This document shows, piece after piece, positions 1-10,700 of a DNA stretch of 48,680 nt. The stretch lies in the NCBI GenBank assembly GCA_937916505.1, contig CALFSW010000479.1:1-48680 (forward strand). Reading direction: 5' to 3'. The notes below the pieces were generated by a model. That model was not told the DNA's origin and made no database searches. It saw only the letters and a program-made list of their open reading frames with translations. The position numbers were made by a program, and so were the translations under genes. The DNA is from an uncultured Verrucomicrobiales bacterium (GTDB taxonomy: Bacteria > Verrucomicrobiota > Verrucomicrobiia > Verrucomicrobiales > Akkermansiaceae). Position 1 is the stretch's first letter; each line of letters opens with the position of its first letter.

Positions 1-273
1 ATTCTGCTTTTTTAACCTTTATGGCAACTTAATATTGCTAGATTTTTTTTCGGGGTGGGACGCCGTTTAGGAGATTGGCGTTTAGGAGATTGGCGTTTAG
101 AAGATTGGCGTTTAGGAGATTATAGAGGGATACCAAGGGGGGGGGCGGAGCTCGGATTTGGGGTGGGGCCGGGAGTTCCGATTTCTCTTCAGCGGGATGT
201 CTTTTGGCCATTCCGCTTTTTTATTTTTGCGATTCCTTGTCTTGGGCTGTGCGATTGTTTTATCTGGGCTGCC
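1..273. other. Upstream region of the UGA-containing gene
   Basis: The first 60 bases are AT-rich with T runs. A TAATAT at 30-35 could be a -10 element, but no convincing -35 accompanies it. The 15-bp tandem repeat follows, then a G-rich stretch and a T/C-rich stretch leading to the ATG at 274. No other gene is visible here. Confidence 0.4.
62..121. repeat. Four tandem 15-bp units
   Basis: Four head-to-tail copies of the unit GGCGTTTAGGAGATT lie at 62-76, 77-91, 92-106 and 107-121. The first and third copies each differ by one base. The unit length is a multiple of three, so the stretch stays open and translates as a GDWRL-like repeat. It lies upstream of the signal peptide of the following gene, so I treat it as non-coding. 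Its role is unknown. Confidence 0.85.
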
Positions 274-3200
274 ATGAGTATCCGAACTCTTTGCCTCTGG
301 TTAGCTTCTCTCTCCCTTGTCCCCGGGCAGGGCGAAGAGGAGGAACGCATCGCTTCACTCGTCGGAGAGCTTTGGAAAAGTGGCACCCACCTTTGGGATG
401 GCGGTGAGGGAAGCGAAGACTTCCTCGCGGTTCTGGCCGAGGAGGTTGAGATGCGGGCTTTGGCCGCGCCGGGAGATCGGGAATCCCTGGCTGGTGGATT
501 TCTCGTGAGCACGCTCTCGGGCGGAGAAAGGAACATCAGCGGAAAAGAGGCCGTCACGAAATATTTTACTTCCTGGCCGCAACTTTGGTGTGACGGGGAA
601 ATCGAACGGGCCAAGTTCAAGGTTGTGGGCGTCACTATCGACGACGGGACCGTCGAAACCGAGTCGCTGGTGTCCGCTGTTTCTCAAGATCACGAATACA
701 ATGGTCGCTGGAAATCGCGTTGGCAAATCGTCGGGAAAGATCTCGTCTTAAAAGAGATTGTTGTCGGTAAGGGGCGGGTGGTGAAGTTGAAAGGTGGGCC
801 TCTTTTTCGGGATCTGACGCTGTCTCTTCTTCCGGCGGACTGTGAGACGGACCCGGATCTCATTCGCGGGAACTATGAGTGGCGGCAGCGCATCCCCGGT
901 GTTTTTGAGCCGGACCAATTCGGAGAGACCGGAATCTCGGTTGCGGATGTCGATGGCGATGGGCTTGAAGATGTCTACCTCTGCCAGATCGGCGGCCTGA
1001 GAAACCGCCTCTGGCTTCAGCAGAAAAAGGGCAGCTTCGTGGAGGCCGCTTCGTCGGGTCTCGACATTCTCGACAACACCACGGCGGCCCTTTTTCTCGA
1101 TCTCGATGGCGACCGTGATCGCGATGCCGTCCTCGCCACGGCAGCGGGCGTGGTGTTTTTTGAAAACAAAGGAAAGTCCGGCTTTCGAATGCGACAGCGT
1201 CTTGCCGATGCCCGGTATGGCTTCGGAATGGCCGCCAGCGATTTCGACCGTGATGGCGATCTCGATCTCTACGTCTGTCAGTATCATCACGATAGCCGCA
1301 GTGGTCGCGAGACGCGGGGAACCTTCCCCCAACCGGTTCCGGTGCACGATGCCAAAAACGGCGGGCGGAACCTCCTCTTGCGAAATCAGGGCGACTGGGT
1401 CTTTGACGATGCCACCGCTGAGCTTGGCCTTGAGAAGGGGAATTTTCGACTCAGCTTTGCTTCGCTCTGGGAGGATTTCGACAATGATGGCGACCAGGAC
1501 CTTTTCGTGGTCAATGACTTCGGGCCGAACAATTACTACCGCAATGAGGACGGGAAGAGCTTTTCCGACTGTTCCTCATTTCCGGGAGTGAAAGACGGAG
1601 GCTTCGGGATGGGCCTCACCGCCGCCGACTTTGATCGCGATGGCTATATCGATCTCCACATTAGCAACATGTACTCCGGAGCCGGGAACCGCATTGCCCG
1701 GCAGGATTGGTTCCACGCCGGAAAGGGTGACGAACTCCGTGACTCCCTCCTGCAACTGGCACGCGGGAATACCCTCCTGCGTAACCTTGGGGGCAGGGAT
1801 TTTGAAGATCGCTCCCGCGAAAGTGGCATCGCCATGGGGCGCTGGAGTTGGGCCTCGCTTGCGGTGGATTTGAACAACGACTCGTTCGAAGACCTACTTG
1901 TCGCCAATGGGTTTGTCACCGGTAAGGAGCCGGACGACTTGTGAAGTTTCTGGTGGCGACAGGTTCTGTCGCAAAGTCCGCTCAACGAGGCCGAAATCGA
2001 AGAGTCGGCGAAGGTCGATGCGCCCTATCGTCAGCACTGGAGCGAACTCTCGCAGCGACTCAAATACGGAGGTTCCTTGAGTGGTCGCGAACGAAACTGT
2101 GCCTTTCTCAATACCGGTGAAGGTCAATTCGCAACCATTTCGGGCCTGAGTGGATTTGATTTTCCCGATGACGCGCGCGCGCTGGCACTCATGGATTGGG
2201 ACGCCGACGGACGCATGGATTTTTGGGTCTCGAATCGAACCGCCCCGCGTCTCCGTTTCATGAAGAACGACTTGAAGGGGACGGGACAGTGGTTGCAGAT
2301 TGGACTGGAGGGACGTGGCCTCCTGGATCCTTATGGAGCGCGGGTCGAAGTCACGGTCACGAGCGGTGCGAAACTGATCTCGTCTCTGCGGGCCGGGGAA
2401 GGATTCCTGGGACAGTCGTCCCGTTGGTTGCACTTTGGATTGGGGGAAGGCGCCGTCAAAACCGTGCGAGTTCGGTGGCCTGATGGCTCTTGGGAGGAAT
2501 TTACCGGACTGGAGAAAAATGGCCGTTTCCTCTGTCGGGAAGGGGAAGGGAAGGCGGTCGCCGTTTCCGTTCCGGAGAGAAAGATTGGGAAGGATAAAGC
2601 CCTCGTTGCGCAACCCGGTGAGTCTTCCGTTTTTATCGCTTTCCCGGTGGCCCTGCCTCTTCCGGTGCTTCATTTTCAAAAACCCGATGGCACGGCGGGC
2701 CGGTTGCTTCCCGGGGAAGGTGGCCCGATGCTCATCAACCTCTGGGATCCGACCTGCCAGGAATGCGAGAGCGAGTTGCTCGATTGGAGGAAAGCGCGTT
2801 CCCGGTTTCCCAAGAATCTTCAAATTGTCGCTTTCATGGCGGGTGGAGGAGGTCTGAAGGAAGGCGCCGCTTTCGTCTCGACCCACGATCTGCCTTTTGA
2901 CTGGGGCTTGCTTGCTCCCGAATCGGCACAAATTCTTGCCGAGATCGTGCAGCTCAATTTCAGCACCCTCGAAACGATCCCGGCCCCGACCAGCCTCCTC
3001 GTGAATGGGAAAGGTGATCTCGTCGCGCTTTCGATTGGCATTCTCCCGGGAGAACGCTTGATCGAGCAACTATCCACCAAGCTCCTGCAAGACGTTCCCA
3101 ATAGCGAACGCATGAAAACGGTCTTCGGCCGGGGCAGGTGGCTTGCGGGGGACGAGCGCTGGCTCGACGTCCTCCACATCCCCCTGGCATCGATGAAATA

Positions 3201-3666
3201 CGGTCGGCATGAGGAAGCCGCAGCCTACGTGCGCCGAGCCTATGGACATCTCAGTCATCACAAGGACATTGACCGCCTGCTCGTCTGGATCGGGGATTCA
3301 TATCTCAAGCAAGGCAATGCCACTGAAGGGCTGAAGTTTTTCCTCAATGCCCTTGGCAATGGCACCCGGGACCCTGTTGTCATGAATAATGTCGCCTGGC
3401 AGCTCGCCACCCACACGGATCCCAAGGTCCGAAATGGGGAGCTCGCGCTGAAGTGGGCCTCAACGTCGATTCAGGAAGTTGGTGACAAAAATGCGACCTA
3501 TCTTGATACCCTCGCGGCCGCTTACGCCGAACTGGGCCGCTTTAAGGAGGCTCTCCAAGTGATTGATCGAGGCCTCTACTTCGCCCGCAAAGAGGGGCAA
3601 AAAACCCTGATCCCGGGGCTTCTCAAGGCGCAGACGCTTTACAAGGCCGGAAAGCCGATGCGATAA
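274..3666 (+). CDS. FG-GAP / ASPIC-UnbV / thioredoxin-like / TPR exported protein with in-frame UGA (probable selenoprotein)
   Basis: Read through the UGA at 1942-1944, this is one frame of 1130 residues. I chose the ATG at 274 because it starts a signal peptide (MSIRTLCLWLASLSLVPG); an open frame upstream to a GTG at 55 is mostly the tandem repeat. Residues about 40-180 are a poorly defined N-terminal domain. FG-GAP/VCBS calcium-binding motifs of the DxDxDGxxD type fall near residues 223, 276, 324, 402, 453, 532 and 643. The UGA is codon 557, inside the propeller. An ASPIC/UnbV domain (about 673-745) follows, then a peroxiredoxin/thioredoxin-like domain (about 800-930) with a CQEC pair at 828 and 831, and TPR-like helices (about 990-1120). 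The halves are in the same frame and the residues just after the UGA (SFWWRQVLSQSP) read as normal protein, so a frameshift is excluded. The alternatives are a nonsense mutation or assembly error. An extracytoplasmic redox or binding role is inference. Confidence 0.75.
1942..1975 (+). promoter_or_regulatory. Candidate bacterial SECIS element directly after in-frame UGA
   Basis: The UGA at 1942-1944 is followed by GCGACAG (1956-1962), loop GUU (1963-1965) and CUGUCGC (1966-1972), a perfect 7-bp stem. Eighteen bases separate the UGA from the loop. Known bacterial SECIS elements are small hairpins within the coding region about 15-40 bases after the UGA, with G near the start of the apical loop. 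The GGU at the loop start recalls E. coli fdhF, which I am comparing from memory. Function is inferred; no sel genes are in the window. Confidence 0.6.
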
Positions 3667-3778
3667 CCGCAGCTCCCTAAGAAGGGTGGATTATTTGGTC
3701 TCCCAGAGCAGAAAATGACTTTTTTGTTTGAAAAAGCCCAATTCTGACAGGTAAAGTCTTCCCGACCAGATCATACAC

Positions 3779-4423
3779 ATGAAAAAAATATTACTTATTG
3801 GAATTTTTGGGGCTCTCACAGGTCTCTCTCAGGGGGCTTCGATTACGATTCAAAATCCAGGGTTTGAAGCTCCGAATCTAACCGGAGGTGGAGCCACTTG
3901 GAGCAACGATCTTGCGCCAGGAGGTGGATGGCTCAACCAAGATAACACTGCGAGTAGCGGAAACTCCTTCATCGAAGCGATTGGGGGATTTGCTGCCGAA
4001 GGCGCTCAACATATCGGGGTTGCGTCTGCATGGGGCATTGGTCAGGACACGGGCCAGGTGTTTGCGGCAGATACCCGTTACACTCTCTTGATTGCAGCGG
4101 GAAACCGCAATACGAGCTTCACGGTTGCCGGTAATGCGACCCAGTATGGCTTGGTTGATGGAATCGGCGGCATTCACGCGGCCAACACCTTCGACGCTTC
4201 GGCCGTTGCTGAGGGAACCTTTGCTGATGCTCCCGCACTTGTCTTTGACGTTCCCGCCGGCTCTCCTCTGATTGGACAGCCCGTGATCGTCGGTTTGGCC
4301 TCCGCAGGTCCGGGTCGTGCGCACTTCGACAATGTCCGCCTCGACGCGAGTGCTATTCCCGAGCCCACCTCAGGCCTTCTCGCCGGACTCGCCGGACTGA
4401 TGCTCCTGCGTCGCAAGCGCTAA
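3779..4423 (+). CDS. PEP-CTERM sorting-domain protein
   Basis: This is a 214-residue exported protein. It opens with a signal peptide (MKKILLIGIFGALTGLSQGA) followed directly by ITIQNPGFEAPNL, the usual start of a jelly-roll domain seen in many PEP-CTERM proteins of this phylum. The middle is small-residue-rich beta-sandwich-like sequence ending in HFDNVRLDA. The C-terminus is a complete PEP-CTERM signal: an IPEP motif, a short hydrophobic helix and RRKR. By family knowledge such tails are processed by an exosortase, which is not in this window, and the proteins are usually surface or matrix components. The gene has its own terminator at 4446-4475 and is 112 bases after the preceding gene, so it is probably monocistronic. 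Confidence 0.85.
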   Translation: MKKILLIGIFGALTGLSQGASITIQNPGFEAPNLTGGGATWSNDLAPGGGWLNQDNTASSGNSFIEAIGGFAAEGAQHIGVASAWGIGQDTGQVFAADTRYTLLIAAGNRNTSFTVAGNATQYGLVDGIGGIHAANTFDASAVAEGTFADAPALVFDVPAGSPLIGQPVIVGLASAGPGRAHFDNVRLDASAIPEPTSGLLAGLAGLMLLRRKR

Positions 4424-4445
4424 GTTTCGCCAGACACATCGTTTC

Positions 4446-4475
4446 AAAAAGGGAGGGCGAGTGCTCTCCCTTTTT
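4446..4475 (+). terminator. Rho-independent terminator of the PEP-CTERM gene
   Basis: AAAAAGGGAG (4446-4455) pairs with CTCCCTTTTT (4466-4475) around a 10-base loop, and a further T follows. It lies 22 bases after the stop codon. The A and T tracts make it look usable in both directions. Confidence 0.85.
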
Positions 4476-4596
4476 TGTGGTGCTGAGTCATCCCCTCTAA
4501 CAGGCCGGATTCCGCCGCCACCTTGACTTTCACTCCCTCGATTGCTGCCTGCCGAGTGGATTTGACCCCCAATAATCAGCTCCAAACTAAGCATCC

Positions 4597-4701
4597 ATGT
4601 CTCATCGTACGATCACCCTTGCCGCCCTTGTTTCATCCGGTTTCTTGATCACCAATGCCTCAGCTCAAGGTGAACGCCCGCGGAGGATCTTACCAGGATG
4701 A
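4597..4701 (+). pseudogene. Orphan signal-peptide ORF, possible 5' remnant of an exported protein gene
   Basis: A 34-codon frame starts at the ATG at 4597. It encodes a typical secretory signal with hydrophobic core LAALVSSGFLITNASA and a plausible cleavage site after ASA, then QGERPRRILPG and a stop. No domain follows, and the stop lies 22 bases from the end of the convergent giant gene. It is either the surviving start of a gene whose body was lost, or a chance or small secreted peptide. I saw no clear ribosome-binding site. Confidence 0.35.
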
Positions 4702-4723
4702 GTTTTTTGAATTTCAGGGTGCT

Positions 4724-7700
4724 TTAAAGACTTTCGACGATGAGGCGGAACATTCGTCGGTCGTGGTCGTCGGTGCCTTCATCGTGCCAGACCTTGATGA
4801 TGGCGAGATTGGGCGAGATCGGATTTTCGGTGACAACAGATTCGATGTTCCAGGGGAGGGTTCCTTCCTTGGTTCCGATGGTTTCCCAGTTGTTCAGATC
4901 AATCGAAGTTTGGACACGGTAGCGAAGATCGGGACGACCTCCGTTGGGGAGCTGGAAGCAGAGGTTACTGGAGTCACCTGTCGCGATGACGGTGGTGAGC
5001 GGGTTGTGTTGAGCCGGGGAGATTCCGCCGACGGGGTCGATGCCGAGGGCGTAGGCGAGGTAGTTGACGACGCCGGCATTACTGATTGAGAAGGGATCGC
5101 GGGCAGCCCCGGTGAGTCCGTAGGCGGTGGCCCATCCTTCGTAGTCTGCAAAGGATGCCCGGTCGATGATTTCGACGGTGATCATGGCGGTGGTGCTTTG
5201 TCGATCGGTGGCGGCGGTGACGGGGACGAGGTAGATTCCCGCGGGGATATCCGAAGTGTGCCAATAGAGGATGGCATTGCCATCGCCGGGGCCATTTTCG
5301 AGGGCGAGCCAGCCGGGGAGCCCGGTGAAGTCGGCGCTGAAGGAAACGGGCGATCCTTCCGGATCTTCGGCATGGAGGTTCAGGGCGTAGCTGCTTCCGG
5401 TCTTCCAGATCAGAGCATTGACGGGATCAAAGACGGGCGGGAGGCCGGGGTCTACGAGGACTTCGACAAGGAGGGATGTCCGGGAGGTGAGCGGTGGAGT
5501 TTGGTTGTCGGAGACTTCGATTTCGATCTCAAATGTTTGATCACCGTGAACATCCTGCGGGGTCCAATTGAACGCGCCGGTGCCGGGGTCGAGGGTCATC
5601 CCTGTTTGGGCGCCGGAGACGATTTGGTAGGAGAGCGTTTGGACGGGTAGGTCGGAGTCACTTCCCAATGCGATGGTGGAGAAGGTTTCGTCGATTTCGA
5701 TCACGGTGGTGGGGAAGGAGGCGAGGGTGGGCGCCTTGTTGTCATCGAGAACGGTGACGTTGAAAGTGAGGCTCGTGGAAGCGGGGGAGGCGTTGCCATC
5801 AGTCACGGTGACGGTGATCGCAGCGACATTTCCGCCGTGGCTTTCGTTGGTGTTCCAGCGAATACGGCCGCTGACTTCGTTGATGGTGATGCCTGGATCG
5901 ACGGCCGCGATCGAGTAACGGAGGGCGCTGTCCGGTCCGTCGGGATCGGTTGCGGAGGCAAAGCGGGTGAGGCGTTCGCCTTCGGTGAGAGTGACCTCTG
6001 CGATGGCACTGAGAGCAGGTGCTTGGTTGACAAGCGAGACGGTGGTCATGGCTTCGCCGGCGGACTTGGCGGGTTCGTTGTTTCCGGCGGCATCACGGGC
6101 GATGCTGTAGAAGGCGTAGCCGGTGCCGAAGGTTCCCTGGAAGAGAGCGGAGCTGAGGCTGGTGCCCTGAAGCCAGGGAGTGAAGGCTCCGCCGTTCTCG
6201 GAAACGTAAATGTCATAAGCTGCGACCTCGTTGTCATCACTGCCGGTCCAATCAACCGAGAAGAAGCCGGAGTTGGCGAGGGGCAGCATTTCCACCGAGC
6301 TACTGGGAGCCTGGGTATCGGCGGGCGGAATTTCGACGTAGGTGAGAGTGTAGCTGCCGGTGGTATCGTGGTCGAAGAGGTGGAGTTTGTTCTCGCGAAT
6401 GGGGCGAAGGCCGAGCCCGAGGAAGGTGCGGTCGGTGGTCCAGGCGTTGACATCGAGCGGGAGGACGCGGCCATCGGAGCGGACAACGCTGGAAAGGCGG
6501 AAGGTGCCATCACCGGGATCAGGGATGCGAAGGTAGAGCCAACCGGAGGGCGTATCGGTGGTGAGGGTGACAGAGAGTTGGAGAGGATTCGGAGCGGGTC
6601 CGACTCCAGTCGCGAGAGGAGTGACGGGTTCGACGGTGCCATCACTGAGGTGGACGGTTTCAGGGGTGTCTCCGATATCGGGGACGTCGTTGACAAGGAA
6701 GTCCGGGAGTCCGTCGTCGAAGGTGCCGGGGGCGGCGACGATGTGGTTTGTCTCGTGAATGGTGACGCTTTGGATGAGGGAGAGACGGTCATCACCGAGG
6801 GAGTCGAGGTGTTCAAAGCTGGCTTCGTATTCGGTGAAGAGACCTTGAAGAGAGGATTTCATGAGCCAGCGACCGACCTTGATTTCGCCGGGTTGGAAAT
6901 CACCGAAGTTGGCGGTGAGCGCTGGGCTTAGTGATTGACCGGAGACCTCGGAAGCAATGATGTCAAAGTCGATGAAGAGGCCTTTTTCATTTTCGATAAT
7001 GACCGGTTGGGAGGAAGTGATGCGGAGGTTATTTGCGATACCAGCGCCTTGGTTCTCGACCATCACGCCGAGAGAGAAGGGAATGCTGGGTTCAATGACG
7101 TCGGTGTGAGGGTCATCGGAAAAGACATCGCGCTGGTGGAAATATTTCAGAGCAAGGCTGGGGGTGGGAAGAACGGTGATGGTTTGGGGGGCAAGGGGGA
7201 GCTCGACGAGGAGGTCGTCCTGCATGTAGTTCACGGTGCCGTGGACAAGATACTGGACTTCACCATCAGGGGCAGCGAGCGCGGTGGGGATGATGGTCCA
7301 GGTCCAGTTGTTGGAGGTGCTTGGAGCAATGGTTTCGTTGACCGCGCCGGTGCCATCGATGCCGAAGAGGGCGGATTGGTCAGTGCCTTCCTCGTCAGTG
7401 ATGGAGAGGGAGACGTTGAGACCTTCGATTGGGAGATCATCGTTGTTGCTCATTTCGAGGGAGGCCTCGAAGGCATCGCGGGTCATGACCGCTTCCTGCT
7501 CGATGCGAAGTTTGACCTTGGCGCAGACGCCTCCGCCGAAGGTGAGGAATTCCAGGAGCTTATTTTGCTTATCGACGTAGCTTTCGAAGGGGTCGGCATA
7601 TCCTTTGGCACGGGAGCGATTGACGGATTCGATGACGGCGTCGGCAGCAGTGAGAACGGAAGAGCGGGTGATGAAGTCATCGCTCATGCCGGCGGAGAGA

Positions 7701-10700
7701 TTTTCGACTTCGTAGATCCCCAAGTCGTAGTAGGTGTAGGTGCGGTTGAATCGATCGATGAGGTTGCCGACGAGAGCGGGTTCGGCAAGGCCAAGTTCGG
7801 TGGCGAGGATGTCGGTGCGCTCTGCGGGGGAGATTTGGATGCCGGATTCGCTGCCGGTATCGAGGCTCTCGAGAAGGATCACGGCGAGGGGGGTGAGGAG
7901 GGGGTTGTCGAGGTATTCGCGCCAGGCTTCGTCGCCGTAGGTCACCATTTGTTGGTCGAGGAAGGCCATCATGCCGCGCCCGGATTGTTCGAATTCGGTG
8001 AAGACGGGGAGAGCAATGACGGAACTGCGAGCGTCGCCGATTCCGGGCCCCGGGCCGTAAATACATTGCAGGATATCGATGAAGCAGTTGACGGAGTTAC
8101 AGACGATGTCGGCAACGACACTCAGTTCGACGACGGTGCAGGCGCAGGTGAGTCCGGCTTGTCCGGCATCGATTAAATTACCGCTTTTGGCTGCTCCGGC
8201 TGCTCCGAGGGGGCAGGTGACAAATCCAGAACCGGGTATGTAGCCGATGAGGCATTCGGCGATGGCCTTGGCGAGACAGGGGTCACAGGATCCATTGGAG
8301 CCGGACACCTTTGGGACGAATCCGCCGCCACCGCCGCCGGCATTGGGAACGGCGCCACCACTCGCACTGCCACAACCGCCGCCACTGGCGCTAATGCCTT
8401 TGGCACCGCTAATGACGGAGTTTCCGCATTCGTAATTCCACTTGATCCTGCCACCGCCACAGCCACCGCTGCGACCTTGGGAGCGAGCTTGGCCGTATTG
8501 AAGGTCGGTGATGATGATGGGGAGGGTGATGGAGCTCTTGGCGGGGAGGGTTCCCAGGTCCTCGGCGAGGTTGGTGAAGAGCCATTGCGTGGTGGAGTCG
8601 AAGGAGCTTCTGAGATCCGAGACGGCAATAAGGCCGTGGTTGGTGATCGTGATGTCAATCTGGGTGGTCTCGCTTGTGATGGCGTCGAGATCGATGCGGG
8701 AGGGTTCGACGGTGATGACGGGAGCGGGGACATTGGTTTCAAAGATGGTTTCGATGACGACGCGGTAGCGGTCTTCGATTTGAGTGGGGACGACGGTCCA
8801 GACGTATTCGACGGTCTGGCGTTGGAGGAAGGCCCGGACGGAATTATTAATCCCGGAATCAAGGAAGATGGTTTGGCGGTAGGGGGCGTGTTTGTCTGCG
8901 GTGATGATGACGTCGTAGTAGCCCTGGGTGAGATCGGTAAAGGCGGCCTGGCCGTTGCTGTCGGAGGTGCCGGTGGCGACCCGGGCACTGGTGAAGGAAT
9001 CGCAGATGACGACGGTGGCTCCGGCGAGGCGAGGTTGGCCGGTGGCGAAATAGGTGTATTCGTCTTCGCAGGTGATGGTGAGGTCACCCTGGGCCTGGGA
9101 GAGGGAGCGGAATTCAAAAGGGACAGACAGCTGGTTGTCGTTGGCTTCGAGCAGAAGGGTGCCGGTGTAGAGTCCGATGGGGAAGGCCTCATCAGGGCAG
9201 AGCTGCAGCGAGATCACGGTCGACTGGTCGGGCGCGAGAGAAGGCAGGGGAGTGGCGCTGGCTGAGGAGAGCCAAGGTAAATTCGGGAGGACGAGGCGAA
9301 GGGGGCCGGTTGAAATTCCGCCGATGTTTTGGACGGTGAAGTTGACGAAGCTTTGTTGTCCGGCGATCATGCCGCGCTGAATCGTGCCAGAAGAGACCGA
9401 GAGTTGGCTGGTGTTTTGGCAGACGGTGATTTCGATGCCGATTTGGCGAAGGCCGCCTTCGGTTCCAGTGATGCGAAGTTTGGCATCGTAGGTGCCCGCA
9501 GGCACTGCGGCTGAGGCGGTCAGCGTGTAATCGACGATCGTTTCCGCGAGGGAGGCCAGGGTCCCGCCGCTGGCCGGGGTGAAGGTGGCGGTGATTCCGG
9601 CAGGGGCGTCGAGGAGGGTAAAGGTGAGTCCGCTTTGATTCGCATCAGCGAGGTTCGTTAGGGTGAAGGAGCCCGTGATCGGGGTGTCGTCAGAGGTGAG
9701 TTTACGAGCGAGAGAGGAAGGATCGGTTTTGAATCCAAGGAGAGTGAAGGTATCTTGAACGCTGGTTTCGGGAGTGCCGGGGTGGCTTGCCCCGATGGTG
9801 TAGCTTCCGGCTTCTCCGGGGAGAGGATTGAAGGTGGCGGTGAAGTTTCCGTTGGAGTCGCTGAGGGCGGAGATGATGCGCTTGGTTTCCCGAACGGAGA
9901 TGTGAATGTTGACCAGTTCGAAGGCGGCCGGGCTGCCATCAATTTTTGTGGCGGTGCCGGTGAGGGGGACCGGGGTTCCGGAGGGCCCGACGTTGAGAGC
10001 GGTCGCGACTGTGGCGGAGTAAGCGGTGACAACATCGATCATCCCGCTAATGCCGGTGTTGTTGGTTTCCACAATTTCATCGACCGCATTCAAGGGATCA
10101 ACGCGGACGATGATGTAGTGAGGGCCACCGGTGAGGGGCGCGACGAAGGAACCAGCGCGTTCAAAGTAAAGATCGGGAGGGACAATTCCGGTGAAAAGAT
10201 ATTCTTCGATGAGTTTGTCATCGTCGCTGTAAATCTGATCTTTGGAGAGGAAGGCTTGCACCACGAAGGGGCCGGCGGCGGTGGTGGAGCCTTGGTTTTC
10301 GATGCGATAACTGTAGGAGCCAATCTCGTTCGTTTTGACCTCCGGGATGCCGGTGACCCGTGCCACCAGAAGTTCGGGCCGGGTCTCATCGGTGAGAATG
10401 ACGGTGCCGTAGCCGGGGGCATGGGCCGGGGCCGAGGCGATGACTTCGAGATTGGAAGTGCCGTCGCTCGTGCCGTTGTCGGTGGTGTCGAGTTGGACCG
10501 TGATCACGGCTTGGTTTGCCGGAATGGTGGCTCCGGTGGGGAAGGAAACCCGTGAGTCACCATCGTGGGAAAGGGAGAGTGAAAGCGGTGAAGCCGTGAC
10601 GACATTGCGGGTGATTGTGACGGGGGTGAGGGAACCTTCGATGAGGATTTTTTTACCGATGGAGAGGGTGAGGGTGGGGCCGTCATCGTCGGTGATGTCG

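Noticed and set aside
62-121. CRISPR-like array
   Set aside because: The units are 15 bp with no spacers between them, and no cas genes are in the window.
55-273. N-terminal extension of the UGA-containing protein from a GTG at 55
   Set aside because: It is largely a translation of the 15-bp tandem repeat and would bury the signal peptide at 274.
1942-1944. Simple frameshift as explanation of the break in the FG-GAP/ASPIC gene
   Set aside because: Both parts are in the same frame with only the single UGA between them, so no base gain or loss is needed.
1894-3069. 391-codon minus-strand frame opposite the UGA-containing gene
   Set aside because: No domain; the plus strand has FG-GAP, UnbV and thioredoxin-like motifs through the same bases.
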